Below are positions 6,972 through 14,874 of a stretch of DNA of 46,838 nucleotides, one piece after another (position 1 is the first letter of the stretch; each line of letters begins with the position of its first letter). The notes under the pieces are model-generated. The model saw nothing but the letters and a program-made list of their open reading frames with translations, was not told the origin of the DNA and did not search any database. The translations under genes and the position numbers were made by a program. Location: positions 1 to 46,838 of the forward strand of contig JAFDVZ010000031.1 of assembly GCA_018268715.1 (NCBI GenBank), written 5' to 3'. This stretch comes from Acidobacteriota bacterium. Its GTDB lineage: Bacteria > Acidobacteriota > Terriglobia > Bryobacterales > Bryobacteraceae.

Positions 6972-8392
6972 ACGTTCCGCTGAACCACGTTTTTCCCGTT
7001 TACGAGCTTCAAACCGGGCAGCCCGGGGCGCGCTGGAGGGGTCGCGAGACCGTCGAAAACCGCGTCGGCGATATCCTCGGCCCTGAGACCGCTCTCCCAC
7101 TTGGACGACGCCGGCTGGCCCCACTCCACCTTGATGTCGCGGAGGCGCAGGTTGCGGGCCCAACGGATCTGGATGGCGTCGGTGGCCTTCTCCATGGGGT
7201 TCGATGGGTCGTTGGTGAGCCGCAGGCGCAGGTTGTCGATGGTCACGTCGTCGAGCCAGCTATCGGGGTGGCCGTGGATCATCGACGTTCCCTGGCCTTC
7301 GGCGATGATGTCGCGCAGGATGACGTGCTCGATTTTGCCGGCGGGCGGCTCGTTGGGGAACTTGCGGCCGTCGACTTCGCTGCGTCGCTTGATGTTGAAG
7401 TGAAGCGGGTCGCCATCGCCCCACCAGAACCAGGCGTGACGGCGGGTCTGGACGGTCAGGTTGGTGATGACGACGTCGCTCACCAGACCACCGTCGAAGT
7501 TCATGAAGGCGACGCCGCGGTTTGAGTCCGTGATGACGTTGTTGGCGATGGTCACGCGGCGGACCGCTTTCTTGTTGCCGTCACAGAACTTGATGGCGCT
7601 CGAGGCCGATGAAAGGCGGCAGTTGGTGACGGTGATGTTTTCGCAGGGTTGGGCGGGGCCGAACCAGTCCATCGAATAGAAGACGATGGCGTCGTCGCCG
7701 GTTTCGATGGTGGAGTTGGCGATGTGCACGTCTTTGCAGCCGTCCGGGTCGATGCCGTCGGCCCAGACGCCTTCGGCCAGGCTCGAGTAGATGCGGACGC
7801 CATCGATCACTACGTGTTCACAGGCCACCGGGTGGATGGTCCAACTGCGGGAGCGGCGGAAGGTGACGCCGGTGATGCGGACGTCCTTGCAGCGGATCAA
7901 CAGGGCCAGTTTCGGGTAGAGGGCGTTCGGGAATCGGGCCGGGAAGGCGCGCAACAGGGGCTTGCCGAGGGCCTTCCAACGCAACATGTTGTCGCGGATG
8001 AAGGCGTCGTCGAAGTCCATGATGCGCTGGTCGTAAGAGGCCTGGCCGTCGATGGTTCCGCGGCCTTCGATGGAGATGTTTTCGACGTTTTCCGCGTAGA
8101 TGAGAGTGGTCCGGTCGCCCTTTTCGAAGTCGGCGTCGTTCAGGGAGGCGTAGAGCGTCGCGCCGGGGTCGAGATACAGGCGGACGTGGCTGCGGAGCCG
8201 GATGGTTCCGCTGGTGTAGTCTCCCGCGGGGAGCAAGACCGTGCCTCCGCCTTTCGCCGCGCAGGCTTCGATGGCGGCCTGGATGGCCTTAGTGGCTAGA
8301 AAGTCCTTGCGGCCCGTGGCGCCGTAGTCGCGGACGTTGCAGTCGGCTCGGGCGAGGGCGGCGCAGGCGACGAGGAACAGGGCGGTTCTCAT
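6962..8392 (-). CDS. glycoside hydrolase family 28 (polygalacturonase-like), secreted
   Basis: This right-handed beta-helix enzyme is likely to cleave pectin-type galacturonan. The 476 residues begin with a signal peptide (MRTALFLVACAALARA), then the pectate-lyase-like entry region CNVRDYGATG...D..AIQAAI and LPAGDYTSGTI. The active-site region reads DGIDPDG and then TGDDAIVFYS, matching two of the GH28 signature Asp blocks; the usual later GHG and RIK blocks are not clearly present. The ATG at 8392 has a good GGGAGG site and overlaps the stop of the CBM9-like gene by 4 nt, so the two are coupled. Exact specificity is uncertain. Confidence 0.88.
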   Translation of the reverse strand: MRTALFLVACAALARADCNVRDYGATGRKDFLATKAIQAAIEACAAKGGGTVLLPAGDYTSGTIRLRSHVRLYLDPGATLYASLNDADFEKGDRTTLIYAENVENISIEGRGTIDGQASYDQRIMDFDDAFIRDNMLRWKALGKPLLRAFPARFPNALYPKLALLIRCKDVRITGVTFRRSRSWTIHPVACEHVVIDGVRIYSSLAEGVWADGIDPDGCKDVHIANSTIETGDDAIVFYSMDWFGPAQPCENITVTNCRLSSASSAIKFCDGNKKAVRRVTIANNVITDSNRGVAFMNFDGGLVSDVVITNLTVQTRRHAWFWWGDGDPLHFNIKRRSEVDGRKFPNEPPAGKIEHVILRDIIAEGQGTSMIHGHPDSWLDDVTIDNLRLRLTNDPSNPMEKATDAIQIRWARNLRLRDIKVEWGQPASSKWESGLRAEDIADAVFDGLATPPARPGLPGLKLVNGKNVVQRNVQR

Positions 8393-9192
8393 TCGACCTC
8401 CCGAGTGGAGAACTGGATGGGCGTCCAACGGTCGGGCTGATGGGTGTCGTAGATGCCGTGCGGGCTCCAGACCCAGGCGGGGTGGGGTTGGAGTTCCTTT
8501 CCGCCAAAGGCGAGTTTCTCGAAGCGGCCGAAGAAGAGGCGCCATATGTCGCCTTCGCTCGGTGGGATTGGGCGTCCGTTGGCGAGCGGCTTCAGGCCGG
8601 CCCAGGGGAAGGCGATTTCGACGGTCCAGCCACGGTCGACGGAGGCTCGGTCGTTGATTCGGCCGTCGACCCGGACCGCGGATTGGAGGCCGGGGAGGTC
8701 CCAGTCGAGGAAGGCCCAGCGGAGGCCCCGGGGATGTGTGCCGCGCCAGAATGTCGGGGCCTGGCGGTCGTAATCGCCGCCGAAGGTGACGGCTTTGCGT
8801 TGGCGCGGGTCGAATTCGGGGGCGCCGAAGCTGGACATGGCGTCCTGCCAGATGAAGAACACTTCGTAGACGGTTCCGAGGGCGTTGATTTCGAATTCGT
8901 AATAGCAGTCGCCGCCATCGACGAAGACTTCGACGTCGTTCTCGTTGAAGATGAGGGAGTCGCGTTCGGTGAGGGCGGCTTCGACGAAGGGCTCCTCGAT
9001 GCGGTAGGCGATGTAGAGGTTCTGGTCGTCCCAGAGGGCGGCGGCTCGGGTGTCGAAGTAGCCGGGGTCGCCTGTGACCATGTCGACGAAACGGGGCGAC
9101 CAGGGGGCTTTTTGCCAGACGGGTTTGGTGAGGTCGCCATTAATTAGGATGGGCTCGGGGGTGCGAAGACAGGCGTAGGGCTGGTGGGGCAC
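8389..9192 (-). CDS. carbohydrate-binding family 9-like protein
   Basis: The 267-residue protein resembles the CBM9-like domain of xylanases and sugar-binding proteins: ILINGDLTKPVWQKAPW, AAALWDDQNLYIAYRIEEPFV, then NENDVEVFVD...YYEFEINALGTVYEVFF. No signal peptide is visible, so it may act in the cytosol or leave by another route. It lies first in a two-gene unit with the GH28 enzyme (ATGA overlap), suggesting that it binds the same polysaccharide or its fragments. Translation starts at GTG 9192, and TATACC ends 6 nt before it on this strand. Confidence 0.85.
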   Translation of the reverse strand: MPHQPYACLRTPEPILINGDLTKPVWQKAPWSPRFVDMVTGDPGYFDTRAAALWDDQNLYIAYRIEEPFVEAALTERDSLIFNENDVEVFVDGGDCYYEFEINALGTVYEVFFIWQDAMSSFGAPEFDPRQRKAVTFGGDYDRQAPTFWRGTHPRGLRWAFLDWDLPGLQSAVRVDGRINDRASVDRGWTVEIAFPWAGLKPLANGRPIPPSEGDIWRLFFGRFEKLAFGGKELQPHPAWVWSPHGIYDTHQPDRWTPIQFSTREVE

Positions 9193-9198
9193 GGACTG

Positions 9199-9204
9199 GG
9201 TATA
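9199..9204 (-). promoter_or_regulatory. putative -10 element, leaderless CBM9-like gene
   Basis: On the minus strand TATACC ends 6 nt before the GTG at 9192. No Shine-Dalgarno sequence or clear -35 is seen. Confidence 0.35.
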
Positions 9205-9251
9205 TCACAGTCGCGGCGGGCGCAGTGCGCGTGTCGCGCGGAGGCGTCGCG

Positions 9252-9494
9252 TCAAAGTGAGTCAGGACGAGTGGACGGCATGGTCGCAAGTAGCGCCCGC
9301 AGGACCGCGTTTACCGATTGAGCGTCGTGGAAGACTTTTGCAACGTCAGGATCCAGGACAACCGCCACCGAACCGGCGGCCATCTGTTTCGCGAAACGGT
9401 TCGGTTTCGATTTCGCGTAGTCGAATTGATACTCCTGCTCCAGACCTTCCTTGCGGGGAGGCGTTCTCTTAGCGCTAGTGCGCGAAACCTTCAT
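9252..9494 (-). CDS. BrnA-like antitoxin of a type II toxin-antitoxin pair
   Basis: The 80-residue basic protein has the pattern of antitoxins paired with BrnT-type toxins: YQFDYAKSKPNRFAKQM, then VAVVLDPDVAKVFHDAQSVN and ALRALLATMP, the last part matching their ribbon-helix-helix C-terminus. Its start overlaps the end of the toxin gene by 20 nt, giving the usual toxin-first order and coupled translation. It would bind and neutralise the toxin and repress the shared promoter. An AAGGAAA stretch about 11 nt ahead of the ATG is a plausible ribosome site. Confidence 0.85.
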   Translation of the reverse strand: MKVSRTSAKRTPPRKEGLEQEYQFDYAKSKPNRFAKQMAAGSVAVVLDPDVAKVFHDAQSVNAVLRALLATMPSTRPDSL

Positions 9495-9777
9495 AATCGA
9501 CCATTTCCTTTCGGGTTGCGCGCCTTGCGCTGATCAGCCGCACCCGGCCTTCCTCAACTTCAGTAAAGCATACAAGAAGGACGCGCCCGGAAGGCGAGCG
9601 CCCGACGATGATTTCTCTTGCTTCGCTCGCGGAGTGGGCATCGTCGGCGAATATCCGCGCCAAGGGGTCGCCAAACACCGAGGCGGCCTCCTCGAAACCG
9701 ACTTGGTGCTTCCTGAGATTCGCGCCGGCTTTCCGCACATCCCATTCGAAGACGAGCACGCGTTCACCTACAGACAT
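9475..9777 (-). CDS. brnT: BrnT family toxin
   Basis: The 100-residue protein fits the BrnT family of RelE-fold ribonucleases that cut mRNA when free of antitoxin. Visible motifs are FEWDVRKAGANLRKHQVGF, FGDPLARIF, DAHS..E.REI.VG.S, LLVCFTE and VRLISARRATRKE. The ATG at 9777 gives the usual N-terminus just ahead of FEWD; an upstream extension to 9870 would add unrelated sequence and run through an inverted repeat. It is followed by its antitoxin gene with a 20-nt overlap and is divergent from the electron-transfer cluster. Confidence 0.88.
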   Translation of the reverse strand: MSVGERVLVFEWDVRKAGANLRKHQVGFEEAASVFGDPLARIFADDAHSASEAREIIVGRSPSGRVLLVCFTEVEEGRVRLISARRATRKEMVDYEGFAH

Positions 9778-9859
9778 CCTAGCCGAGGTCGGGCTACGGT
9801 CGAACCGGCGCCCGGAGTCGCGCCGCGTCTTGCCCGGCTCGTTGGCGGCAGCGACTGTG

Positions 9860-9901
9860 AGGCAAATCACCCAAAACTGGACAATTGGGGGCGATTTGCC
9901 T
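9860..9901. repeat. inverted repeat upstream of the ACAD/ETF cluster
   Basis: Arms AGGCAAATC (9860-9868) and GATTTGCCT (9893-9901) are perfect complements. An inner pair CCCAA (9870-9874) and TTGGG (9885-9889) extends the stem with a 1/3-nt internal loop. It sits between the divergent brnT gene and the electron-transfer cluster, about 107 nt before the ATG at 10008, where a regulator site or RNA hairpin could act. Confidence 0.6.
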
Positions 9902-9992
9902 CCGTTGGCGTACCGGGCGGCTGTTCATCCTTTTGAAATCTAACGACTTCTGCGCTGGCAGATCGATTGCAGCCTAACCGCGTTCAACGATC

Positions 9993-10001
9993 AGGAGGAG
10001 G
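9993..10001 (+). promoter_or_regulatory. strong Shine-Dalgarno of the ACAD gene
   Basis: AGGAGGAGG ends 6 nt before ATG 10008. It is one of the strongest ribosome sites in the window and contrasts with the many starts that lack one. Confidence 0.75.
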
Positions 10002-10007
10002 CCTGTC

Positions 10008-12245
10008 ATGGCGACGACCACATCGCTTAAACGTCCTAGCGAATTCATCAGTACTCTGCCCGGCGACGATGTCCGGCATATTATGTGGCGATTCGCCGAT
10101 CGGATGGACCTTCAGATGGTCCTGCAATCGGCTCGCGCTGTAGCGCGCGGCGCCGTGGCGCGTCTGGTGGCCAATGGCGGCCGCAATACGCACGATTGGA
10201 CCGCGCAGAAGAATGAACTGCTGGCTGAGTTCGACGCCTCCGGCATCACCAGCCTGTTCATGACGCCGGAACAGGGCGGCTATATCGAAGGCCCCAAGAA
10301 CCTGGCGCTCGCGCTGGTGGCCTATGAGCTCGCCTGGGTGGACGCCGGCGCCGCTACCGGCAGCCTGGCGGGATTCCTGGCGCTGGGACCGATTCATGAA
10401 CGCGGCACCGATGAACAACGCTCCTACTACATGTCCCGCTGCATCCCGGCGCAACCCGGCGAGGACCGCGTCACATGGCGCGGCGCGTTCTGCCTGACCG
10501 AACCCATTCCTTATGTCGGCGTCGAAACCGGGTTGCTGAACGGCAAGGTCCGTGTGGCCGAGTGGGAAGACGGCAAGGAACCCATCATCGAAGTGGACAA
10601 GCGCGGCCGGTTCATCACGAACATGGGCTTCGCCAACTTCGTGACGGCGGCGGTCGATTCCGGAGATCCGCGGATTAAAGGCAGTTGCATGGTGATCCTT
10701 GAAGAGACCGATCCCGGCATCTACGACCGCGGTACGCCGACTCGTAAGCTGGTCCATCAGCTTTCTTCCACCTGCGATCCGATCTTCAAGCTGCAGGTTC
10801 CCGCCAGCCGCATTATCGGCGGCTATACGGTGAAGGACGGAGTCATCATTCCGACCTACAGCCATGGCGAGATTATCGAAGCCGTGTTCCGGCGCACTCG
10901 CGTGACGGTCGGCATCATGACTTCGGCGAAACTACTGAGCGCCATCGAGCCGCTGATCCGCTATCAGCGCGACCGGTTCCGGGGCAGCGGGGCCGTGCAG
11001 CCTGGTTCGCCGCGCTACGAGTTAGGCCTGCAACAGAAACAGGACGCCATTCATCGGCTGGTGGGCGTTTGGGCCACGGGCGAGGCGAGCGCTTCACTGG
11101 GGTTCACCGCGGCGCGCATGTTCGACGATCTCGATCCGCTCGAGAAGGAAAAAGACCGGGTGCTGGCGGCGCGGGGCGTGGGCGGCGGCACGGCGGCCTT
11201 CAAGGCGCTGCGCAAAGTGCAGAAGGACGCCGTCGAGTATCTGAAACTTTCCCGCGAGCGCGAGTCTCGGCGCGATGCGGCGCGGTTGGCGGCGCTGGAG
11301 GCCGATCCACTGGTGAAGTTCTCGTTGCTCGATGCGCTCGCCAACGTGTTCTGCCCGGCCTGCAAGCTGTGGAACACGGGGCACGGCGCTAACACGATGC
11401 GCGAGGCCGTAAGTCTGATGGGTGGTTATGGAATCACTGAAGACTGTCCCGGCTTCCTGGGCCATAAGTGGATGGACGCCCAGTTAGAAGCCACTTACGA
11501 AGGCCCCGAGGCGGTGCAGCGGCGGCAGTTATCCGTAACGATGGTGAACGAAGTCTTCCTGGCGCAGTATCGCATCTGGATCAGCGAGCTTCGCGACATC
11601 GCCGCCCGCAAGCCGGGCACGGGCGCCTGCGCGCTGGCCACCGCCATGCAAATGTGGCTGTGGACCGCCGAGCACCTGCAGGTTTCCAAGGACGCCGATG
11701 GAGATGTCCTGTATCACAGCAACCGCCAGGGCGTGACGTTCCCGCTGGCCGATGCGTTGTGCTGGCTGCTGGCGGCGCGGTCCTTCATTCTGGACGTGCT
11801 GGAGTTGGAGGCGAAGGGTCCGGAGAATCCCGTGGTGGCCGAGGGATTGCCGGGCACGATGCAGTTCTTCACCGATTTGTGCCATGTGCAGACGGCTCGC
11901 GCGGCGGGCGAGGTGGGACGCATCTGCGCCGAGTTAGTGTTTGGTTATAACCGGCATCCGGCCTGGGATGATCCCGACTATAAGGGCTGCTATCGAACCG
12001 ATGAGCTGATCTCGCTCGAGAGCCTGATTCCGGGTCTGGCTAGCGTGGCCGTCGACGTGGTGGACGCGGACGGTTCGCATCCGACCAAGGCCGGCCCCTG
12101 TGCGGGCGCGGCGGGGCTGGATCAATTCACGAAGTTGCGGACCAAGTTAGATAGCTGCATGACTGGCTCGGCGCTGGCCAAGGAACGGGCGGCCGAAGCG
12201 GTCACGAAAATCATGATTCCGGCGGCTCTGGATTACCCCGCCTAG
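10008..12245 (+). CDS. long acyl-CoA dehydrogenase homologue (745 aa)
   Basis: This flavoenzyme should oxidise an acyl-CoA-like thioester and hand electrons to the ETF encoded downstream. An N-terminal segment (about 1-60) precedes the ACAD fold. The fold has FMTPEQGGYIEGPKN, the flavin loop AFCLTEP (lacking the usual AGSD continuation), VPASRIIGG, an arginine-rich helical region, and GGYGITEDCPGFLGHKWMDA followed by TYEGPEAVQRR, in which Glu498 matches the catalytic base of medium-chain enzymes. About 200 further residues form a C-terminal helical domain (HLQVSKDADGDVLYH, NPVVAEGLPGTMQFFTDLCH). Typical enzymes have about 380-400 residues. A strong AGGAGGAGG site precedes it, and the FixC-like gene starts 29 nt downstream. 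The substrate is unknown. Confidence 0.85.
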   Translation: MATTTSLKRPSEFISTLPGDDVRHIMWRFADRMDLQMVLQSARAVARGAVARLVANGGRNTHDWTAQKNELLAEFDASGITSLFMTPEQGGYIEGPKNLALALVAYELAWVDAGAATGSLAGFLALGPIHERGTDEQRSYYMSRCIPAQPGEDRVTWRGAFCLTEPIPYVGVETGLLNGKVRVAEWEDGKEPIIEVDKRGRFITNMGFANFVTAAVDSGDPRIKGSCMVILEETDPGIYDRGTPTRKLVHQLSSTCDPIFKLQVPASRIIGGYTVKDGVIIPTYSHGEIIEAVFRRTRVTVGIMTSAKLLSAIEPLIRYQRDRFRGSGAVQPGSPRYELGLQQKQDAIHRLVGVWATGEASASLGFTAARMFDDLDPLEKEKDRVLAARGVGGGTAAFKALRKVQKDAVEYLKLSRERESRRDAARLAALEADPLVKFSLLDALANVFCPACKLWNTGHGANTMREAVSLMGGYGITEDCPGFLGHKWMDAQLEATYEGPEAVQRRQLSVTMVNEVFLAQYRIWISELRDIAARKPGTGACALATAMQMWLWTAEHLQVSKDADGDVLYHSNRQGVTFPLADALCWLLAARSFILDVLELEAKGPENPVVAEGLPGTMQFFTDLCHVQTARAAGEVGRICAELVFGYNRHPAWDDPDYKGCYRTDELISLESLIPGLASVAVDVVDADGSHPTKAGPCAGAAGLDQFTKLRTKLDSCMTGSALAKERAAEAVTKIMIPAALDYPA

Positions 12246-12274
12246 TTAGAAGCTGTTCGCCGAGGAGCCGGAAT

Positions 12275-14047
12275 ATGGAAGAACGCCCTAGCATGGAAGT
12301 TGATATCGTCTGCGTCGGATTCGGTCCGGCGATGGGCGGGTTTCTTACGACTCTGACGCCCGCGCTCGCCGAGTTTCCCGAGGCGCCGCAGGTGATCTGC
12401 TACGAACGCGCCGACGGCGTGGGCTTTGGCGTGTCGGGCGTGGTGACCAGGGCGCGCGGGATCCGGCAGTCGTTTCCCGATCTGGATGTCTCGCAGATAC
12501 CGATGGCCGCGACGGTGAAGCAGGAAAAAGTGCTGTATCTGCTGGATCCGGTCGGGGCCAGCCGGCGGTCGAAACCGGTGAAGGCGCTGGATGCGGCTCT
12601 GCGAACGGCGGGGCACTCGGACCGGTTCGCCGTGGAGTTACCGTACACGCCGGAGTTTCTCCATAAGACGAACGGGTTGATCCTGTCGATCGGGCAGTTC
12701 AATCAGTGGGTCAGCGAGCAGTTGATGATGACCGGCATGGTCCAGGTTTGGCCGGGCATGCCGGTGGCCGAGCCGCTGATTGAAGACGACGCGGTGACGG
12801 GAGTCCGGCTGGCCGATCAGGGTGGCATGCCGGGCATGGACATACGAGCCAAGCTGACGGTGGTCGGCGATGGGCCGGTGGGCCCGGTGGGCCGCAAGAT
12901 CGACGAAGTGCTGGGCACGCCGCCGGGCTTCGAACGCAATGAGTGGGCCGTCGGATCGAAGATGGTGATCGAGTTGCCCGACGGCGTGGACCTGGAGCCG
13001 GGGTTTGTCTTGCACACGATGGGTTACCCGGAGCCGGAGATCTTCGGATTCTTCTATGTGCATCCGGACCGGCTGGCGTCGGCGGGGATTTTCGTCCCCA
13101 GTTGGTTCGATAACCCGGTCAGGACCTCCTATCGTTACCTGCAGCACTTCATCCAGCATCCTTACATGGAGCAGTTTGTGAAGGGCGGGCGGCTGCGGAG
13201 TTGGGGCGCGAAGTCGCTGATGGAGTCAGGGCGACGCGGCGAGCCGTTCCTGTGCGGGCATGGGTATGCGCGGATTGGCGAGGGATCGGGAAGCACCAAT
13301 GTCCTGACCGGCTCCGGCGTGGACGAGGCCTGGACTACCGGCATCCAGTTAGCCGAGGGAGTTATCGAGTTATTGCGGGAGAAGGCGCCGTTCACACGGG
13401 ACAACCTGGATCGCGCCTATGTCACGAGGCGACGGTCGAGTTGGATCGAGACCGAAGGACGGGCCGCCGAGCATGCCCGCAACGGATTCCAGAAGGGCTT
13501 CATCCGGGGCCTGGTGGGCATGGGCCTGGCGGGAGTCACCAAGGGCAATATCGTCGTCCACGCCGAGGTGAAACCCACTCACGAGCGGGTGGGGACGATC
13601 GAGGATTACTTCTCCGACCGGATTCCCCGCGAAGAGATCGCGAAGATCCGCGAGCAGGCCAAGGCCGACGGGACGCCGCTGCACGACTTACTGATGGACC
13701 GCAGCGGGTGGCCGCCGATCGAGTATGACGGGCAACTGCTGGTGACCCACCAGGACGCCCTGTTGATGGGCGGCAAGGTGCAGGCCTCCGGGGGCTTCGA
13801 GGATCACGTCCGGTTTCTGCGGCAGGAGTTATGCGAGGATTGCGTAACTCAGATCTGCGTGGAAGTTTGTTCGGGGGAGGCGATCGCGCCGAATAAGGAC
13901 GGCGGGAACGTCCCGGTTTTCGATAAGGAGAAGTGCGTGCACTGCGGGGCCTGCATGTGGAATTGCGCCCACGCGGTGGACGCGAGCGGTAGAACCAATA
14001 TCGAGTTCGCGGCCGGCGGGGGCGGGCTGCACTCGGCTGAAAACTAA
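12275..14047 (+). CDS. ETF-quinone oxidoreductase / FixC-like flavoprotein with ferredoxin domain
   Basis: The 590-residue protein probably takes electrons from ETF and reduces quinone. It opens with a dinucleotide-binding motif (VDIVCVGFGPAMGGF) and an FAD-binding body with VVGDGPVGPVGRKID and NEWAVGSKMVIELPDGVDLEPG, the last as in ETF-QO/FixC. The C-terminal ferredoxin part carries two four-Cys motifs: Cys520, 523, 528, 532 (CEDCVTQICVEVC) and Cys554, 557, 560, 564 (CVHCGACMWNC). Mitochondrial ETF-QO binds a single 4Fe-4S cluster; eight Cys here suggest two, like a FixC-FixX fusion with an extra centre. GAGGAG lies 7 nt before ATG 12275. It sits between the ACAD and etfB genes. Confidence 0.88.
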   Translation: MEERPSMEVDIVCVGFGPAMGGFLTTLTPALAEFPEAPQVICYERADGVGFGVSGVVTRARGIRQSFPDLDVSQIPMAATVKQEKVLYLLDPVGASRRSKPVKALDAALRTAGHSDRFAVELPYTPEFLHKTNGLILSIGQFNQWVSEQLMMTGMVQVWPGMPVAEPLIEDDAVTGVRLADQGGMPGMDIRAKLTVVGDGPVGPVGRKIDEVLGTPPGFERNEWAVGSKMVIELPDGVDLEPGFVLHTMGYPEPEIFGFFYVHPDRLASAGIFVPSWFDNPVRTSYRYLQHFIQHPYMEQFVKGGRLRSWGAKSLMESGRRGEPFLCGHGYARIGEGSGSTNVLTGSGVDEAWTTGIQLAEGVIELLREKAPFTRDNLDRAYVTRRRSSWIETEGRAAEHARNGFQKGFIRGLVGMGLAGVTKGNIVVHAEVKPTHERVGTIEDYFSDRIPREEIAKIREQAKADGTPLHDLLMDRSGWPPIEYDGQLLVTHQDALLMGGKVQASGGFEDHVRFLRQELCEDCVTQICVEVCSGEAIAPNKDGGNVPVFDKEKCVHCGACMWNCAHAVDASGRTNIEFAAGGGGLHSAEN

Positions 14048-14062
14048 CAATCAGATATAAGC

Positions 14063-14872
14063 ATGGCTAACTCATACCAAGTTGTAGTCTGCGGCGGAAT
14101 TGTGCCGGATCCCTTGCAGACTCTTGAACCTGTCGCCGGCCCGGCCGGTCCGGCCCTGAAGAACGAGATGATGCTTCCGGCGGTGCTGGATCCCTGGGCC
14201 GGGCACGCGCTGTACGAAGCCGCGGCGCTGGCGCGCAAGTTTCCGGGCAGCAAGGTGTACCTGGTGAGTCTGGCGCCGAAGGCCAAGCTGCAACAGGTGA
14301 TGATGACGATCGCGCAGCGCGTGCCGCTCGAGTTAGTGGCGCTCGATGGGCCGGGGGGCGGGTTTACGGACTCGGCCGAGACGGCCGCGGCGCTGGCCGG
14401 CGCCATTCAAGGCATCGCCGGGCTCGACCGATCGAAACTGCTGCTGTTTGGCGGGTGGGAGTCGGCCTCGCGCGGGGCGGGCTCCACGATGCAGATGGTG
14501 GCGGAACGGTTGGGAATCGTCGATCAGTTTCAGGGCGTCGATGAGTTGCAGATCGGCGAGGATGGGTCGCTGCGGATTCTCGAGCGGGTGGAGGGCGGAC
14601 AGCACCAGGTTTCGGTATGCGATGCGCCGCCGGCGCTGCTCGGTTGGGCCACGGGCAATCTGGGGGAGCCGGCGAACAATGCGCAGGTGGGCATGCAGAA
14701 CATGCGGACGATCATGCCCTCCCTACAGAAGGCGAAGCCGACACAGTTGAAATCGGGCATCGCGTTTGCGAGCGTGGCGCTGCCCAAGTTACAGCGCGAG
14801 ACGCGTATTGTGAAGGACGCTTCGGTGGATGAGATCGCGAAGGAAATCGCGGATTGGGCGGCGGCGGAGTAA
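14063..14872 (+). CDS. etfB: electron transfer flavoprotein, beta subunit
   Basis: The 269-residue protein matches the EtfB/FixA fold: VVVCGGIVPDP at the start, the central helix LPAVLDPWAGHALYEAAALA, KVYLVSLAPKAKLQ, ETAAALAGAIQGI and LLLFGGWESASRGAGSTMQM followed by VAERLGI. It binds a nucleotide (AMP or a second flavin) and docks with EtfA. Compared with canonical EtfB the G-x4-D-x4-Q loop is altered (GGWESASRGAGS). The gene begins 15 nt behind the FixC-like gene and ends 2 nt before etfA, so all four genes form one unit. No good ribosome site is seen. Confidence 0.87.
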   Translation: MANSYQVVVCGGIVPDPLQTLEPVAGPAGPALKNEMMLPAVLDPWAGHALYEAAALARKFPGSKVYLVSLAPKAKLQQVMMTIAQRVPLELVALDGPGGGFTDSAETAAALAGAIQGIAGLDRSKLLLFGGWESASRGAGSTMQMVAERLGIVDQFQGVDELQIGEDGSLRILERVEGGQHQVSVCDAPPALLGWATGNLGEPANNAQVGMQNMRTIMPSLQKAKPTQLKSGIAFASVALPKLQRETRIVKDASVDEIAKEIADWAAAE

Positions 14873-14874
14873 CC

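Noticed and set aside
9252-9777. Defence island built around the BrnT and HigBA pairs
   Set aside because: The two pairs are 33 kb apart and surrounded by metabolic and housekeeping genes; no nuclease, restriction or phage-defence gene accompanies them.
9778-9870. Longer N-terminus for the BrnT toxin from 9870
   Set aside because: The added residues are unlike the family and run into the inverted repeat; BrnT proteins begin just ahead of the FEWD motif.
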